A stretch of DNA of 64,000 nucleotides from Pyrinomonadaceae bacterium (lineage in GTDB: Bacteria; Acidobacteriota; Blastocatellia; Pyrinomonadales; Pyrinomonadaceae): NCBI GenBank assembly GCA_036277115.1, contig DASUNM010000024.1, positions 496,001 through 560,000 on the forward strand, given 5' to 3'. Below are positions 17,649-27,341 of the stretch, piece after piece; position 1 is the stretch's first letter, and each line of letters starts with the position of its first letter. Made by a program: the position numbers and the translations under genes. The notes beneath the pieces were generated by a model. It saw only the letters and a program-made list of their open reading frames with translations. It was not told the DNA's origin and made no database searches.

Positions 17649-18515
17649 TTAGCCGGCGAGGAGTCTTCGGTAGGTTGATGGGCTGACGCCCATGATCTGT
17701 TTGAAAGACCGCGTGAAATGGCTCTGATCTGCGAAGCCGCAAGTCGTCGCGATTTCCGTGAGCGTCAAATTTCTGCGCGGCATCAGTTCGAGTGAACGTT
17801 CGACGCGAATGTTCCGCACATACTCACCAAGCGTGCAGTGGAAATAGCGAGAGAAACTTCTCGAGAGATGCACGGGATGAACTGCCAGCTCACGTGACAG
17901 CTTCTCGAGCGAAAGTTTTTCCGCGTAGTCGAAGCTCAGAATCTCTTCCAACCTTTTGACCCACGTTGGTCGCGCGAACCGTTCCCTGCGGTCGTTGAAA
18001 AGTAATTGCCCGAGAATCTCTAACGACAGGCTTTGCACTGAGGTAGCGGAAAGATCGTCCGAAATGACAGCTTCGCTAAAAAGTCTATAGCAGGCAACTT
18101 TGGCCTGTGGATTCCGAATGCTGAAGATGCCGTCCAGTTTGCTGCTGGTCGCGCCGATGGTCTTCAGATAGTCCTGATGAAAATCGACATGCAGACAGCG
18201 GGCGCATCCGGCTAACTTCGCGTTGTAGTGCGGCTCGAAAGCGCCATGAAAAAGTAGCTCACCCGGGGAACACTGGTAGACCTGTTGCTTCGTGCCTTCG
18301 ATCACGGCTCCGCGCAAGATGAAGGTCAGGTGAGGATTCTCGTGATAGTGCCAGCCGACCCGCGTTCCCAAGTCGTCGTCTATGTTAACGACTGCGAGAG
18401 TGACCGCGGGGAGTTCGAAACATCTCTGTACTCCGAAATGATCAGCGGCTTGCCGTGATGAATCCATAAGCTTCAAATTAAGTCTAGAGTAAGGTCGCAA
18501 TCCGACAGCATTCAC
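17649..18515 (-). CDS. AraC-family transcriptional regulator
   Basis: Cytosolic DNA-binding regulator of 288 residues. The N-terminal half is a cupin-like sensor (GTRVGWHYHENPHLTFILRG, GELLFHGAFEPHYN) with His residues that could bind a metal or a small ligand. The C-terminal 100 residues are two helix-turn-helix units, with LSRELAVHPVHLSRSFSRYFHCTLGEY and LTEIATTCGFADQSHFTRSFKQIMGVSPSTYRR. It starts with GTG at 18515, overlapping the stop codon of the upstream winged-helix gene by three bases (GTGA), so the two regulators are co-translated. A Met at 18467 is an alternative start. Target genes are unknown. Confidence 0.92.
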   Translation of the reverse strand: MNAVGLRPYSRLNLKLMDSSRQAADHFGVQRCFELPAVTLAVVNIDDDLGTRVGWHYHENPHLTFILRGAVIEGTKQQVYQCSPGELLFHGAFEPHYNAKLAGCARCLHVDFHQDYLKTIGATSSKLDGIFSIRNPQAKVACYRLFSEAVISDDLSATSVQSLSLEILGQLLFNDRRERFARPTWVKRLEEILSFDYAEKLSLEKLSRELAVHPVHLSRSFSRYFHCTLGEYVRNIRVERSLELMPRRNLTLTEIATTCGFADQSHFTRSFKQIMGVSPSTYRRLLAG

Positions 18516-20479
18516 TTCGATTCAACCCGCCTGACCAATTCGGCAAAGCGCGGATCGTCGCGTAATGAATCGAGACCCGGGTCGCCGTTGAGTTGAGAAA
18601 TCGCTAACGAACGATTCTCCACGGCTTCATTTAAATAGCGGAATGACTGGTCGCGCTGATTCAACATCGCTGACAAAACCGCCTTACTGTAGGCGCTGGA
18701 GACGCCACCTTCAACTTTGAGAACTTCGAAGTACCTGAGTAGAACGCTTTGCCAGCCACTCTTTGCAAATGAGCTTTCGTAGCTTCTAAGCACTTCGGCT
18801 TTCGTTCCGATCAACCGCTGAAAGGTCATAAAAGATTCGTAAGCGCGCGGTTGATCACCTTTCATGTGATACGAACGCCAGAGAGTGCTGTAGGCCGCGG
18901 GACGGTTTGAATCCATTTCGATTACGCGCTGCATCTGGGTTATTGCCTCATCGTAGCGGCGGGCGAAGTACAGAGTTCGCCCGTAGTGAATCTGATGAAA
19001 AAGGGAATTGGGATTAATGTCAACGGCAGTCTTGATTCTGGCAATCGCTTCATCCGCGCGTCCCCATCCGGCTAAACGATTGGCATACCACCGATGAACG
19101 ACATCTGCATTCGGATCGATCTGAATTGCTCGAACGAAGTGCTTTTCACTGTCCGAAAAATCCCAATCATAGTCAGCTCTAATGATGCCGAGCACGCCGT
19201 AAGCCTCACCAAGATTCGCGTCGAGCTCAAAGGCCCTCTGAATCGCAGGCTTGGCTTGGGCAAACTGAGCATCCGGCGAACTGCCGCCGTTATGCGCGTA
19301 AGCGCAATGAGCGCGAGCCTTGCCGGCCCAGGCTTTGGCATAATTCGAATCAAGTGACAGGGCCGCGTCAAAAAGTTCGATTGCGCGTTTTGAATCGGCG
19401 GCGCTTTCTTTGTCTATCAAATACATTCCTTGCATATAAAGCAGATAAGCTTCTTGATTGCTGGTTCCGCGCTTTGCCGCTTCGCTACTCGAGGTAGTTG
19501 CGAACCGCGCTTGCAAGAAATTTCCAACGTCGCCTGCAATTGCGTCCTGCATCGCGAAAACGTTGCGCGCGTCTTTTTCGCTTTTATACGTATCTTCGAT
19601 CTGCCCGGTGGCAACGTTGAAGAGCTGCGACGTAATCCGGATTTTTCCGTCAGCCAATTGGTAATTGGAGGCGAGAACATAATCGACTTGCTGCTCTTTA
19701 CCGGCCGCAACCGGGTCTTGATTGATATCCGCGTATTTGCGCGTCGCGTTCAAGGGCCGCACCACGAATCCTTTTATTGAACTGAGCCGGTGAATCAGGG
19801 AATCCGCAATCCCGATTTCGTAAAGCTCGTCGCGGCGGCCCGTGCTGATCGGTTTTAACGGGAGAACCGCGATTGAGCTGGTGGCTGTCCGCGCGGGCGT
19901 ACCTCGTGTTCGAAAGAACATGAAGTACACGGCGGCGGCCAGAAGCAAAGGCACAGCTATGAAGAGAGCCAGGCGCAATGCCCGGCGTCGTGTGGCCTTT
20001 GTTGCCGGCACTGGAACCGTGCTCGACGACGCCGTTACACCGGCGGATTCAGAAGGAGTTACTTCGCGTGCGTCGGTGACGGGCACTAATGAATGATCAA
20101 CTGTCGGAATCTGCGGTGCCGTTTCGACTTTCACAGCGCCGCCCGCACCGGCGTCTACTTCTCTCACGTCCGCGACGAAGCGATACCCGAGCCCGGGAAT
20201 GGTGGCGATGTAGTGACTCTCCTGACGGCTATCGCCAAGAGACTTTCTTAAGGCGCTAATATTTTGGTTGAGGTTATTTTCCTCGACCACCGCGTCGGGC
20301 CAGACCCTTTCCATCAAGTCGTCCTTCTCAATGGTAGTCCCGCTCTGCTGGACAAGTACTAGAAGTGTGTCGAAAGCCTTTGGTGTAAGCGGAATCAAGT
20401 CACCATTGCGCAGCAGACGGCGCTTTGCGGGGTCGAGCCGGAACGGACCGAATTCGTATAAGTGCGTTTCTTTGCCCAA
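18512..20479 (-). CDS. ToxR/CadC-like transmembrane regulator with TolB-like and TPR regions
   Basis: A 655-residue signalling protein. Residues 1-105 are an OmpR/ToxR-type winged helix (YEFGPFRLDPAKRRLLRNGD, LTPKAFDTLLVLV, NQNISALRKSLGD, YIATIPGLGYRFVADV). A linker follows, then one membrane segment (LALFIAVPLLLAAAVYFMFF, about 168-190) and a TolB/FlgO-like domain (SIAVLPLKPIS..LYEIGIADSLIHRLS). The C-terminal half holds several TPRs outside the membrane. This architecture is abundant in Acidobacteriota. The frame starts at TTG (20479); no ATG is available upstream, so this is the likely start. Its 3' end overlaps the AraC gene. It is divergent from the secreted-protein operon at 20.7 kb, a plausible target. 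Confidence 0.9.
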   Translation of the reverse strand: MGKETHLYEFGPFRLDPAKRRLLRNGDLIPLTPKAFDTLLVLVQQSGTTIEKDDLMERVWPDAVVEENNLNQNISALRKSLGDSRQESHYIATIPGLGYRFVADVREVDAGAGGAVKVETAPQIPTVDHSLVPVTDAREVTPSESAGVTASSSTVPVPATKATRRRALRLALFIAVPLLLAAAVYFMFFRTRGTPARTATSSIAVLPLKPISTGRRDELYEIGIADSLIHRLSSIKGFVVRPLNATRKYADINQDPVAAGKEQQVDYVLASNYQLADGKIRITSQLFNVATGQIEDTYKSEKDARNVFAMQDAIAGDVGNFLQARFATTSSSEAAKRGTSNQEAYLLYMQGMYLIDKESAADSKRAIELFDAALSLDSNYAKAWAGKARAHCAYAHNGGSSPDAQFAQAKPAIQRAFELDANLGEAYGVLGIIRADYDWDFSDSEKHFVRAIQIDPNADVVHRWYANRLAGWGRADEAIARIKTAVDINPNSLFHQIHYGRTLYFARRYDEAITQMQRVIEMDSNRPAAYSTLWRSYHMKGDQPRAYESFMTFQRLIGTKAEVLRSYESSFAKSGWQSVLLRYFEVLKVEGGVSSAYSKAVLSAMLNQRDQSFRYLNEAVENRSLAISQLNGDPGLDSLRDDPRFAELVRRVESK

Positions 20480-20684
20480 CTTTGCCGCTTTCAGAAACTC
20501 TTTCAGAAGAATTCAGGCGATTTCTAAGGACGTTCCAACCGCCGCCGGGGTAGTTTGCTGCTCCCCCAATCCCGACAAGTCGAAAACTTTAACCGCGGTT
20601 TTGAAGAGGCCAACTGCACTCATTGTAGTCCGCGATATTTGGCGGGGGCAATCGCCGCAGATCGAGACGGGGAGGAAGCGCCAG

Positions 20685-22445
20685 ATGAAGAGACTTATCT
20701 ACGCACTGTTAGTAACGCTGAGCTTGTTACTTCAGACACCAACGCCGGCCCAAGACGGGATTGAGTCGGTGGTAACTGAAAAGGTACCGATTCGCGGACA
20801 AGAGCCCTACAAAAACCTGGCATTAGAACTAGTGGCGCTCCCTTCCAAGCGCTCGTCCGCCACCCAGCGAGGAACCACGACGCGCGAGCGGGTAAAGAAG
20901 CACCGCGAGGAAACCAAAAAACATTTTGACAAACTCCGCGAGCGCCACACTCCGCACGACAACGTCAACGGGTCACTCGTGGGCAATCTGTTTCAAGAAA
21001 AAAGCGGAGCGAACGCGAAGACGCGGACGGCACAAGAGCAGCAGACAGATAGCGATGCGGGAAGCGCCTTCAAGGAAAAGAAGACCCGGTATGACGAAAT
21101 CACCGGCGAGCGCTTGAAATGCAAGACTGACGGGAACAAGGGGCTCAACCTTCGCATGGTTCGGGATTACGATGATGAAACCGATGGGACGCTCGACCAC
21201 CGGGAAGTCTCCACCGTCGCCTACGACGAGGATTGCAATCTCATAGAGCGCAGCTTCCATAGCGACTTAGACGTCGATGGAGTCATCGACAGGCGGGAAT
21301 TCCACTACTCGGATACCTACACTTACGACCGGCGCGGAAACCTCGTTCGGCATGTCAGCGATTTCGCTGGCTCCTACATTGCCCGCACTGTGTTTCAAGC
21401 CTCATATGATGCCAAGGACCGGCTCGTGGAAGAAGATTACGAGACTGACAACAATATGGACGGAACGATCGACCAGCGATCACGGTCTTTCTATACCTAC
21501 GACGCCCGCGGCAATCTCGTGAGTATGGTGTCCGAGTTCAAGGACGGCAACGGCCGTCGCGACTATCAAAGCACGGTTAAATATTTCTACGACGAACAGG
21601 ACAGACGCGTGCGCGGCACCGGCGATTACGATGACGGCGCCGATGGCACGATCGATGCGCAAGCCCTCCTTAATATTTCATACGACGATACCCTCAACGT
21701 AGTGCGCCTGGTGTTGGAGTGGGACGACCCTTTCGATGGCGTGATGGACTCCCGTGAAATGACCAGTACCACATACGACAGCCGGGGTGAGGTCGTGCGT
21801 TTTGAGTGGTCAATCGATTACGACGGGGACGGCGTGAACGAGTTCCACACGATTGAGAATGTCTCGTATGACCGGCGAGGTGAAGTCGTGCGATACGAAA
21901 CTGCAGTCGACTGGGACGGCGACGGCGTAACTGATAACCATAGTATTGGCACTAACACTTATGACGATAAGGGCAGGCTCATTAGGGTCACGGACGACCT
22001 CAAATCCCCTGACTTCAAGTTCTCTCAAGTTGGCACTCTCTCCTACGACGTCAGAGGCAATCTCGTGCGATATGCCGAAGAGGTCGACAGTGAGTCTGAA
22101 GATAGTGTGGATGGCATCGACTCTCGCAGGGTCATCACCTGGGTCTACGACAACAAAAACCAGCAACTCCAAAGTGTCGAGGACACGGAGGATTTTTATC
22201 CGAATCACCCGCCCTTCCGTAATCGTGACACGCTAACCTGGGAATATGACGGCAAGGGCAATGTAGTGCGAACAGTCGACGAAAGCGATGCGGAGATCAA
22301 CGGTGTGATCAACTCGCGTCTGACCGTTGTCGCTGACTACAACGAGCGGGGACGCGTGCTGCGTGCCGTGGAAGATCACGAAGATTATTTCAATGACGGC
22401 AGGCTCTACGGGACCTACCGCGTCACCTACACTTACCAGTACTAA
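20685..22445 (+). CDS. Secreted YD/DxDxDG repeat protein
   Basis: Exported repeat protein of 586 residues. Signal peptide MKRLIYALLVTLSLLLQTPTPAQ, then a charged, Lys/Arg/Thr-rich region to about residue 150. After that come about nine repeats, most of about 31 residues and some longer, of the form D-x-D-x-D-G-x-x-D, 10-15 residues, YDxxGxLVR (for example DYDGDGVNEF.., YDRRGEVVRYETAV). The second half of each unit is the YD-repeat signature of RHS proteins; the first half resembles EF-hand or dockerin-type calcium loops. No toxin-like C-terminus is seen. ATG 20685 has GGAGGA upstream; the frame is open further left but lacks a signal peptide there. It heads a three-gene plus-strand run with 62- and 55-base gaps. 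Confidence 0.85.
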   Translation: MKRLIYALLVTLSLLLQTPTPAQDGIESVVTEKVPIRGQEPYKNLALELVALPSKRSSATQRGTTTRERVKKHREETKKHFDKLRERHTPHDNVNGSLVGNLFQEKSGANAKTRTAQEQQTDSDAGSAFKEKKTRYDEITGERLKCKTDGNKGLNLRMVRDYDDETDGTLDHREVSTVAYDEDCNLIERSFHSDLDVDGVIDRREFHYSDTYTYDRRGNLVRHVSDFAGSYIARTVFQASYDAKDRLVEEDYETDNNMDGTIDQRSRSFYTYDARGNLVSMVSEFKDGNGRRDYQSTVKYFYDEQDRRVRGTGDYDDGADGTIDAQALLNISYDDTLNVVRLVLEWDDPFDGVMDSREMTSTTYDSRGEVVRFEWSIDYDGDGVNEFHTIENVSYDRRGEVVRYETAVDWDGDGVTDNHSIGTNTYDDKGRLIRVTDDLKSPDFKFSQVGTLSYDVRGNLVRYAEEVDSESEDSVDGIDSRRVITWVYDNKNQQLQSVEDTEDFYPNHPPFRNRDTLTWEYDGKGNVVRTVDESDAEINGVINSRLTVVADYNERGRVLRAVEDHEDYFNDGRLYGTYRVTYTYQY

Positions 22446-22507
22446 AGCCACGCGGGCAGTCAACACAGGATAGCGACAAGAGCTTCGCGAGCATAGGAGG
22501 AACGGCG

Positions 22508-25500
22508 ATGAATAAGACACGATCCGCACGATGGTTCAGGCCCATTGCGGTAATTACATCTCTGGCCCTGACGCTGGTGGCGATGATCAACGCAGGCGTG
22601 GACGCTCAGGCGCCACGCCCTGCGCTATCTGTCCTGACGGAACACCGCGACGACGTTGTGCGGCGCCTTCCGTCTCTGTCCGAAGCTAAGCTGGCTGCCG
22701 CCAAAGAGAATTCGGCGCGCTCTCCACTACACGCCGTGCCGGGCGCGACCCAAAAACCCGCGACACCCAACTTGTCGTGTGCGGCCGACACCGCCAATCC
22801 GCTCAGCAGCCTCGTAGCGGAAGAAGACAATCCTGTAGCACGTGCCCTGGAAGGCTTCGTGCTGCGTGATAAACATGGTAGACGCACGCGGCCCTGGCGC
22901 GCCCTGAAACGCGCTGAGCAAGAGAAGCGAGGTACGGTTGTTCATCGTCCGCTCCTTGTTTTTCTGGAAACACCAACCCACCGGCAGGATTTCAACAAAC
23001 CCTGGTATGGGCCAGTGCGTTTCGATCGTCCGGGTTTTCCCACCACCAAGGAAGCGATTGCAGAACAGGTCTTCGGGAAAAACTTTGACCATCGCGATCC
23101 CGCGTCAGTCGCCGGATTCTACTTTCGTGAATCCGGTGGAAAGCTCGTCATCAAAGGCGATGCCAGCAGTATTCACACCGTCCTCGTGCCACACATGACC
23201 TTTGACTCGGCGCCGATGGTTGAGGCGATCCTTCAGCAAGTTGATCCGATTGTTGATTTCACCAAGCGCGCAGATGAGTTTGGTTGGGCGGACCCGATCT
23301 TCATCATGACTCCCTACTCGTTTGTCCTGGACTACTACGACTATTGGACCATGGGTGAAGGGCACACATACCGAGGTTATGGGCCAACGGTCTACGACAA
23401 GGCGCCCGCCATCACCAACGATAAGTTCCCGGACGGTTCTCACGCGGCAATCGCGACAGTGGCGATCAGCATGGTTGGACTCCACTTCGGAGCTAGCCAA
23501 GCTCCCTGGCACGCATGGTTTGGCCTCCCCGAAGACCAGACGCGCGATGACGATGTGGCGTTGTATGCCCACGAGTACGGCCATAACCTCGGCCTCAGCC
23601 ACATGATGACGAGTGATTTTGCCCAGTCTCCCGGAGAGTCCGGCCGGTTCAATGTAATTGGGAGAATGTCGCCCTCCACTTTGAATCGCTGGTATGGGAG
23701 CGGCTTCGCGACGACTATTATGAATTACTCCTATGGGTCGGGAGGTGGGCCAGATTTGGTGCCGCGTGGATCACAACAGGCCGCCGGCCTCGATCCGATG
23801 AACCGAAGCAAACTCGGTTGGGGGAACGTCGTCGAAGTCACGCTCACCGAAGATAACGGCCGCGCCGGCCCGCGTGAACTCGCGCCGGGCGACGAGCGTC
23901 GCATTGACCTCGTCGAGCATCTGGGTCACGGTCCTAACGATCCGAAGCCCGAGATCCTCAAGGTGAACCTCCCGCCACAGCGGGTCAGCCTTTTTCCGCA
24001 GCGTGACGCTGCAGGCAACCCGTCAGGGTATTGGCGCCCCGGTCCGGAAACACGCCGCATGGTTTGGTCAGGACGACCATGGGGCGGCAGTCGCATGATG
24101 GAAACCAGCCTGGAGATACCGGCGGACCTCGACCAGCCGGTCCTTACCTTTTGGACAAAATACGGTCTTCACGGCAACCGGGGTCTCTACCCTCCTGGGT
24201 ATGATTTCGGCTGGATCCAGATCTCAACGGATGACGGTAACAGTTGGACCTCTTTGGCCGGTCAGACCACTAACACGTATGTTCAGCCTGAGCGCGCGGG
24301 ATATCACTACTTTGGCGAAGATCTTGGAGCCCCAGCCCTCACTGGCGACAGTCGCCAGTTTGGTCCAAACGGCTGGATTCTCGAGCGCGTCCCATTGCCC
24401 CTCCCGCCCAGTGCGAAGTTTCGTCTGCGCTTCAACTTTAATGGCTACGGGCTTTCAGGTATCAACCCGTCCCAGGACTTTGGTTGGTGGATCGATGACG
24501 TCTACCTTGGTACGCCGGCCCAACCCACGAAGCACTTAGTCAGCGATTTCGAGGGAGAAGACGTTCGCCGTTGGCAGGGTCTGCTCACCGAGTTCAATCA
24601 GGGGGCCGGCTTTGTGGTTGTCGAGCAGACCTCACCGTTTCCCCAGGCTTATTTCTTTGAACTGCGAGGTAACAATACACACGACGAAATTGCGTTTAAG
24701 GAGCAGCATCCGAAAGAACTTAACGGCTATCTGGACGTGGCCACCTACACATACAGCGATGGCGTCGTTGGATACTTCGCCAATCAGTACGCCACGTTTT
24801 GGGCTCACCCTGAAATCTACACGGGAAGTGCAACGCATGAGCAGGTTCCGATAGAACGGTTGTTACGCGGCAACGTTTCTTATCCGTACGGTGCGGGGGT
24901 GATCCAGCTGAACTATGTTGATTTCGGTGGAGCGTTCGCGGCCGCATCCGATCCCAACTCGGGAGTTACGCTCGATGACGTGGTGTTCTTGTTCACATTG
25001 CCGCACGAGTCTTTCGGCTTGGCCGATCGCGACTACGGTTGGGGTTTCGCGTATCCCATAATCGGGGAGAATCCCGTACCGAGCGCGGTCACGCTCCTCG
25101 ATGCGACGCCTACCTATCGGCCGCCGGAGGTGACGCCCGCATCACCCGAAACGCCGTTTCCCGAAAGACCATCGTCTCTGTGGCCCTATGTCAAAGGCTC
25201 GCCTGGGGGTTGGCCAAAGACAGCCGGACATGGCCCGCTGGGATTAAGTGATCCAACAACCACAACCGTATTAGGCCAGCCTTTCCTTGCACGTGACGCC
25301 GCGTTTCATCCGCAAGCGAACGCACGCTTCGATGATCGAGGGAATTACCCCGGCAGTTTCGCAACCGAATTCAATAACTGGCATCGACAGCCAACCCACG
25401 CTGCTTTTGCTTCGACCGTGCGGTCGGAACGCTTTAAGTCGCTTTTGGCGGGGACGGTTCCGGTGTCAGAGACCGAGTCGATCGATTACTACTATGAGCA

Positions 25501-25975
25501 GTATTGCCCGCAGAACGCCTCGGGATCTTGTGTCGCTCCTGATCAGGCCGTGCAACGACCGTGGATCGAGCAGATCCTTTACGAGCGTCTGGCGTTCATG
25601 AGTTTTCTGATTAACATCGGGTCGTGCCCGCGACCGCCGAACCCTCAGGTCTTTACGATCGAAACTAAGCCAGCATGGGATGCGATGTACGCATGCTTCG
25701 TGAATGCCGCCGACGGTGCACACACTCGCACGAACCAACTCCTCGAGGTAGCTCGAAACCTCGGTCACAACCCGCGCTACGCATGGCTCAACTCCTTTGG
25801 CAATCAGGGAACGCTAAGCCCTGGCCTCTGGACTGAGTTCTATCTCGACGCTTGGGCGCGGGCGAAGGGACCTGAGCCGGTGCCGTCGTTTGGTTTTTCT
25901 ATGGAGGTCGAACGCATCACGAAAGCCGGCACACCAGAAGCGACTCTCAAGCTTCGACGCTCAACGACAAATTAG
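22508..25975 (+). CDS. Secreted M6-like zinc metalloprotease
   Basis: Large exported metalloprotease of 1155 residues. Signal peptide (ARWFRPIAVITSLALTLVAMINAGVDAQA), a prodomain-like region, then the catalytic core with HEYGHNLGLSH: His355, Glu356, His359 and His365. Overall layout and the immune-inhibitor-A-like beta domains that follow (FDFG/YDFGWIQISTDDGNSWTSL, DFGWWIDDVYLG) point to the M6 family. However, the third zinc ligand is in metzincin position (HExxHxxGxxH) rather than the M6 PDEYD context. Pairs of Cys near the C-terminus (YCPQNASGSC, GSCPRPPN) suggest disulfides. RBS GGAGG is 8 bases before ATG 22508. Second gene of the 20.7-27.3 kb operon. Confidence 0.88.
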   Translation: MNKTRSARWFRPIAVITSLALTLVAMINAGVDAQAPRPALSVLTEHRDDVVRRLPSLSEAKLAAAKENSARSPLHAVPGATQKPATPNLSCAADTANPLSSLVAEEDNPVARALEGFVLRDKHGRRTRPWRALKRAEQEKRGTVVHRPLLVFLETPTHRQDFNKPWYGPVRFDRPGFPTTKEAIAEQVFGKNFDHRDPASVAGFYFRESGGKLVIKGDASSIHTVLVPHMTFDSAPMVEAILQQVDPIVDFTKRADEFGWADPIFIMTPYSFVLDYYDYWTMGEGHTYRGYGPTVYDKAPAITNDKFPDGSHAAIATVAISMVGLHFGASQAPWHAWFGLPEDQTRDDDVALYAHEYGHNLGLSHMMTSDFAQSPGESGRFNVIGRMSPSTLNRWYGSGFATTIMNYSYGSGGGPDLVPRGSQQAAGLDPMNRSKLGWGNVVEVTLTEDNGRAGPRELAPGDERRIDLVEHLGHGPNDPKPEILKVNLPPQRVSLFPQRDAAGNPSGYWRPGPETRRMVWSGRPWGGSRMMETSLEIPADLDQPVLTFWTKYGLHGNRGLYPPGYDFGWIQISTDDGNSWTSLAGQTTNTYVQPERAGYHYFGEDLGAPALTGDSRQFGPNGWILERVPLPLPPSAKFRLRFNFNGYGLSGINPSQDFGWWIDDVYLGTPAQPTKHLVSDFEGEDVRRWQGLLTEFNQGAGFVVVEQTSPFPQAYFFELRGNNTHDEIAFKEQHPKELNGYLDVATYTYSDGVVGYFANQYATFWAHPEIYTGSATHEQVPIERLLRGNVSYPYGAGVIQLNYVDFGGAFAAASDPNSGVTLDDVVFLFTLPHESFGLADRDYGWGFAYPIIGENPVPSAVTLLDATPTYRPPEVTPASPETPFPERPSSLWPYVKGSPGGWPKTAGHGPLGLSDPTTTTVLGQPFLARDAAFHPQANARFDDRGNYPGSFATEFNNWHRQPTHAAFASTVRSERFKSLLAGTVPVSETESIDYYYEQYCPQNASGSCVAPDQAVQRPWIEQILYERLAFMSFLINIGSCPRPPNPQVFTIETKPAWDAMYACFVNAADGAHTRTNQLLEVARNLGHNPRYAWLNSFGNQGTLSPGLWTEFYLDAWARAKGPEPVPSFGFSMEVERITKAGTPEATLKLRRSTTN

Positions 25976-26030
25976 GGGCGGCACCATTGGAAATGGAAGT
26001 TGTCAGTCTCGTTAAAGAAAGGACATTGCG

Positions 26031-27341
26031 ATGAAGACACGTAGTTCGCGGAGTTTCGGCTATCGAATCCAAATAACGGTGGCCATGGCTGCATTATTGG
26101 GTTCGATCGGCTTAGTGGTACATCGTTTTGGCAACGAGAGGGTGGTTGCCATCAGTCCTCTCTCAGAGGAGAGCATCCCGAACAACCACCCGGTGAAGAA
26201 CCCGGGCGGGAAGGCGGCGACCTTCAGCACGCAGGGCTTCGTCAATCTTACCGGCGAGTACTTTCAGGCCCAGGGCACGAATGGTCGCAGCTGCGCGTCC
26301 TGTCATATTCCAGAAGAGGCCTGGAGCATTAACCCCGGCACACTGCAACATCTGTTTGATGAGTCTCAAGGCACGCACCCAATTTTCAATCCGCTGGACG
26401 CCAACAACCCGAGTGCGATCCCGCTGAACCCAACAGTCGAGGATTTGCTCGCCGCTTATAGCATGCTCTTGAGCCGCGGTGTGTTTCGCAGAGGCGGAAC
26501 TCCGCGAGCAAACTCTGAGTGGGAGCTGATCGCGGTCGAGGATCCGCACGGTTATGCCAACCTGACCCGGCTCGTTCATTGGCGACGCGCGATGCCGACC
26601 ATCAACTTCGCGCAGGGGAGCGCGACTATCAACTGGGACGGCGGGAACAGCGTCGGCTCCGACCAGCATGTCGGACTTCTCAATCAAGCGGCGCGCAACG
26701 TAACCGGTGGTCAGCAGGGTGCGCCGGCGCCGCCGGAGGTGATCGCTGATATCGTAGCTTTCGAAGAATCGCTCTTTACCGCCCAACTCATTGTCCCTGG
26801 CGTTGGGCGCCTCGACTCTGAGGGCGCGCGCGGCGGTCCCGAGGCGTTATCCACCATGCCGAAGCTCGCAGGCCGATTCGATCTGTTTGACGCATGGGCC
26901 AATCACGGGAACCCAAGACGAGCGCAGATTGCACGGGGCCAGGAACTCTTCAATACCACCAACGCCGGCGGACGCAGCTGCAGCGGTTGCCATAACTCTG
27001 CGAACAACGGCACGAACATCAACAATCTTCTGTTCGACGTTCGCACAGCTTCCGCTGAGGCGCGCACACCGGACCTACCTCTATACACCTTCCGTAACCG
27101 AACAACTGGGGAAATTCGCCAGCTGACAGATGCGGGCCGAGGTCAAATCACCGGGCTCTGGAACGATCTGGGTCGCTTCAAGACGCCCACGATACGGGCG
27201 CTGGCCGCGCGCGCCCCTTATTTTCACAACGGCATTGCTCCGACGATCGAAAGCGTTGTCCGCCACTACGAGGTTCACTTCGGTTTCGTTTTCACCGATC
27301 AAGAGAGAGCCGATTTGGTGGCTTTCTTGAACGCGCTCTAA
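26031..27341 (+). CDS. Di-heme cytochrome c peroxidase/MauG-family protein
   Basis: Exported di-heme cytochrome of 436 residues. An N-terminal hydrophobic segment (ITVAMAALLGSIGLVVHRF) acts as signal or anchor. Two covalent heme motifs are visible: CASCH (Cys88, Cys91, His92) and CSGCH (Cys317, Cys320, His321), in the two-domain arrangement of bacterial cytochrome c peroxidases. The C-terminal signature FKTPTIRALAARAPYFHNG is typical of the family, which reduces peroxide or oxidises protein side chains. AAAGGA precedes the ATG by 7 bases. It lies 55 bases after the metalloprotease, so it probably belongs to the same transcript. Whether it is a peroxidase or a MauG-like modifier cannot be told from sequence. 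Confidence 0.92.
   Translation: MKTRSSRSFGYRIQITVAMAALLGSIGLVVHRFGNERVVAISPLSEESIPNNHPVKNPGGKAATFSTQGFVNLTGEYFQAQGTNGRSCASCHIPEEAWSINPGTLQHLFDESQGTHPIFNPLDANNPSAIPLNPTVEDLLAAYSMLLSRGVFRRGGTPRANSEWELIAVEDPHGYANLTRLVHWRRAMPTINFAQGSATINWDGGNSVGSDQHVGLLNQAARNVTGGQQGAPAPPEVIADIVAFEESLFTAQLIVPGVGRLDSEGARGGPEALSTMPKLAGRFDLFDAWANHGNPRRAQIARGQELFNTTNAGGRSCSGCHNSANNGTNINNLLFDVRTASAEARTPDLPLYTFRNRTTGEIRQLTDAGRGQITGLWNDLGRFKTPTIRALAARAPYFHNGIAPTIESVVRHYEVHFGFVFTDQERADLVAFLNAL

Noticed and set aside
26163-26786. 207-codon ORF on the minus strand
   Set aside because: It is antisense to the di-heme cytochrome gene, whose heme motifs fix the real frame.
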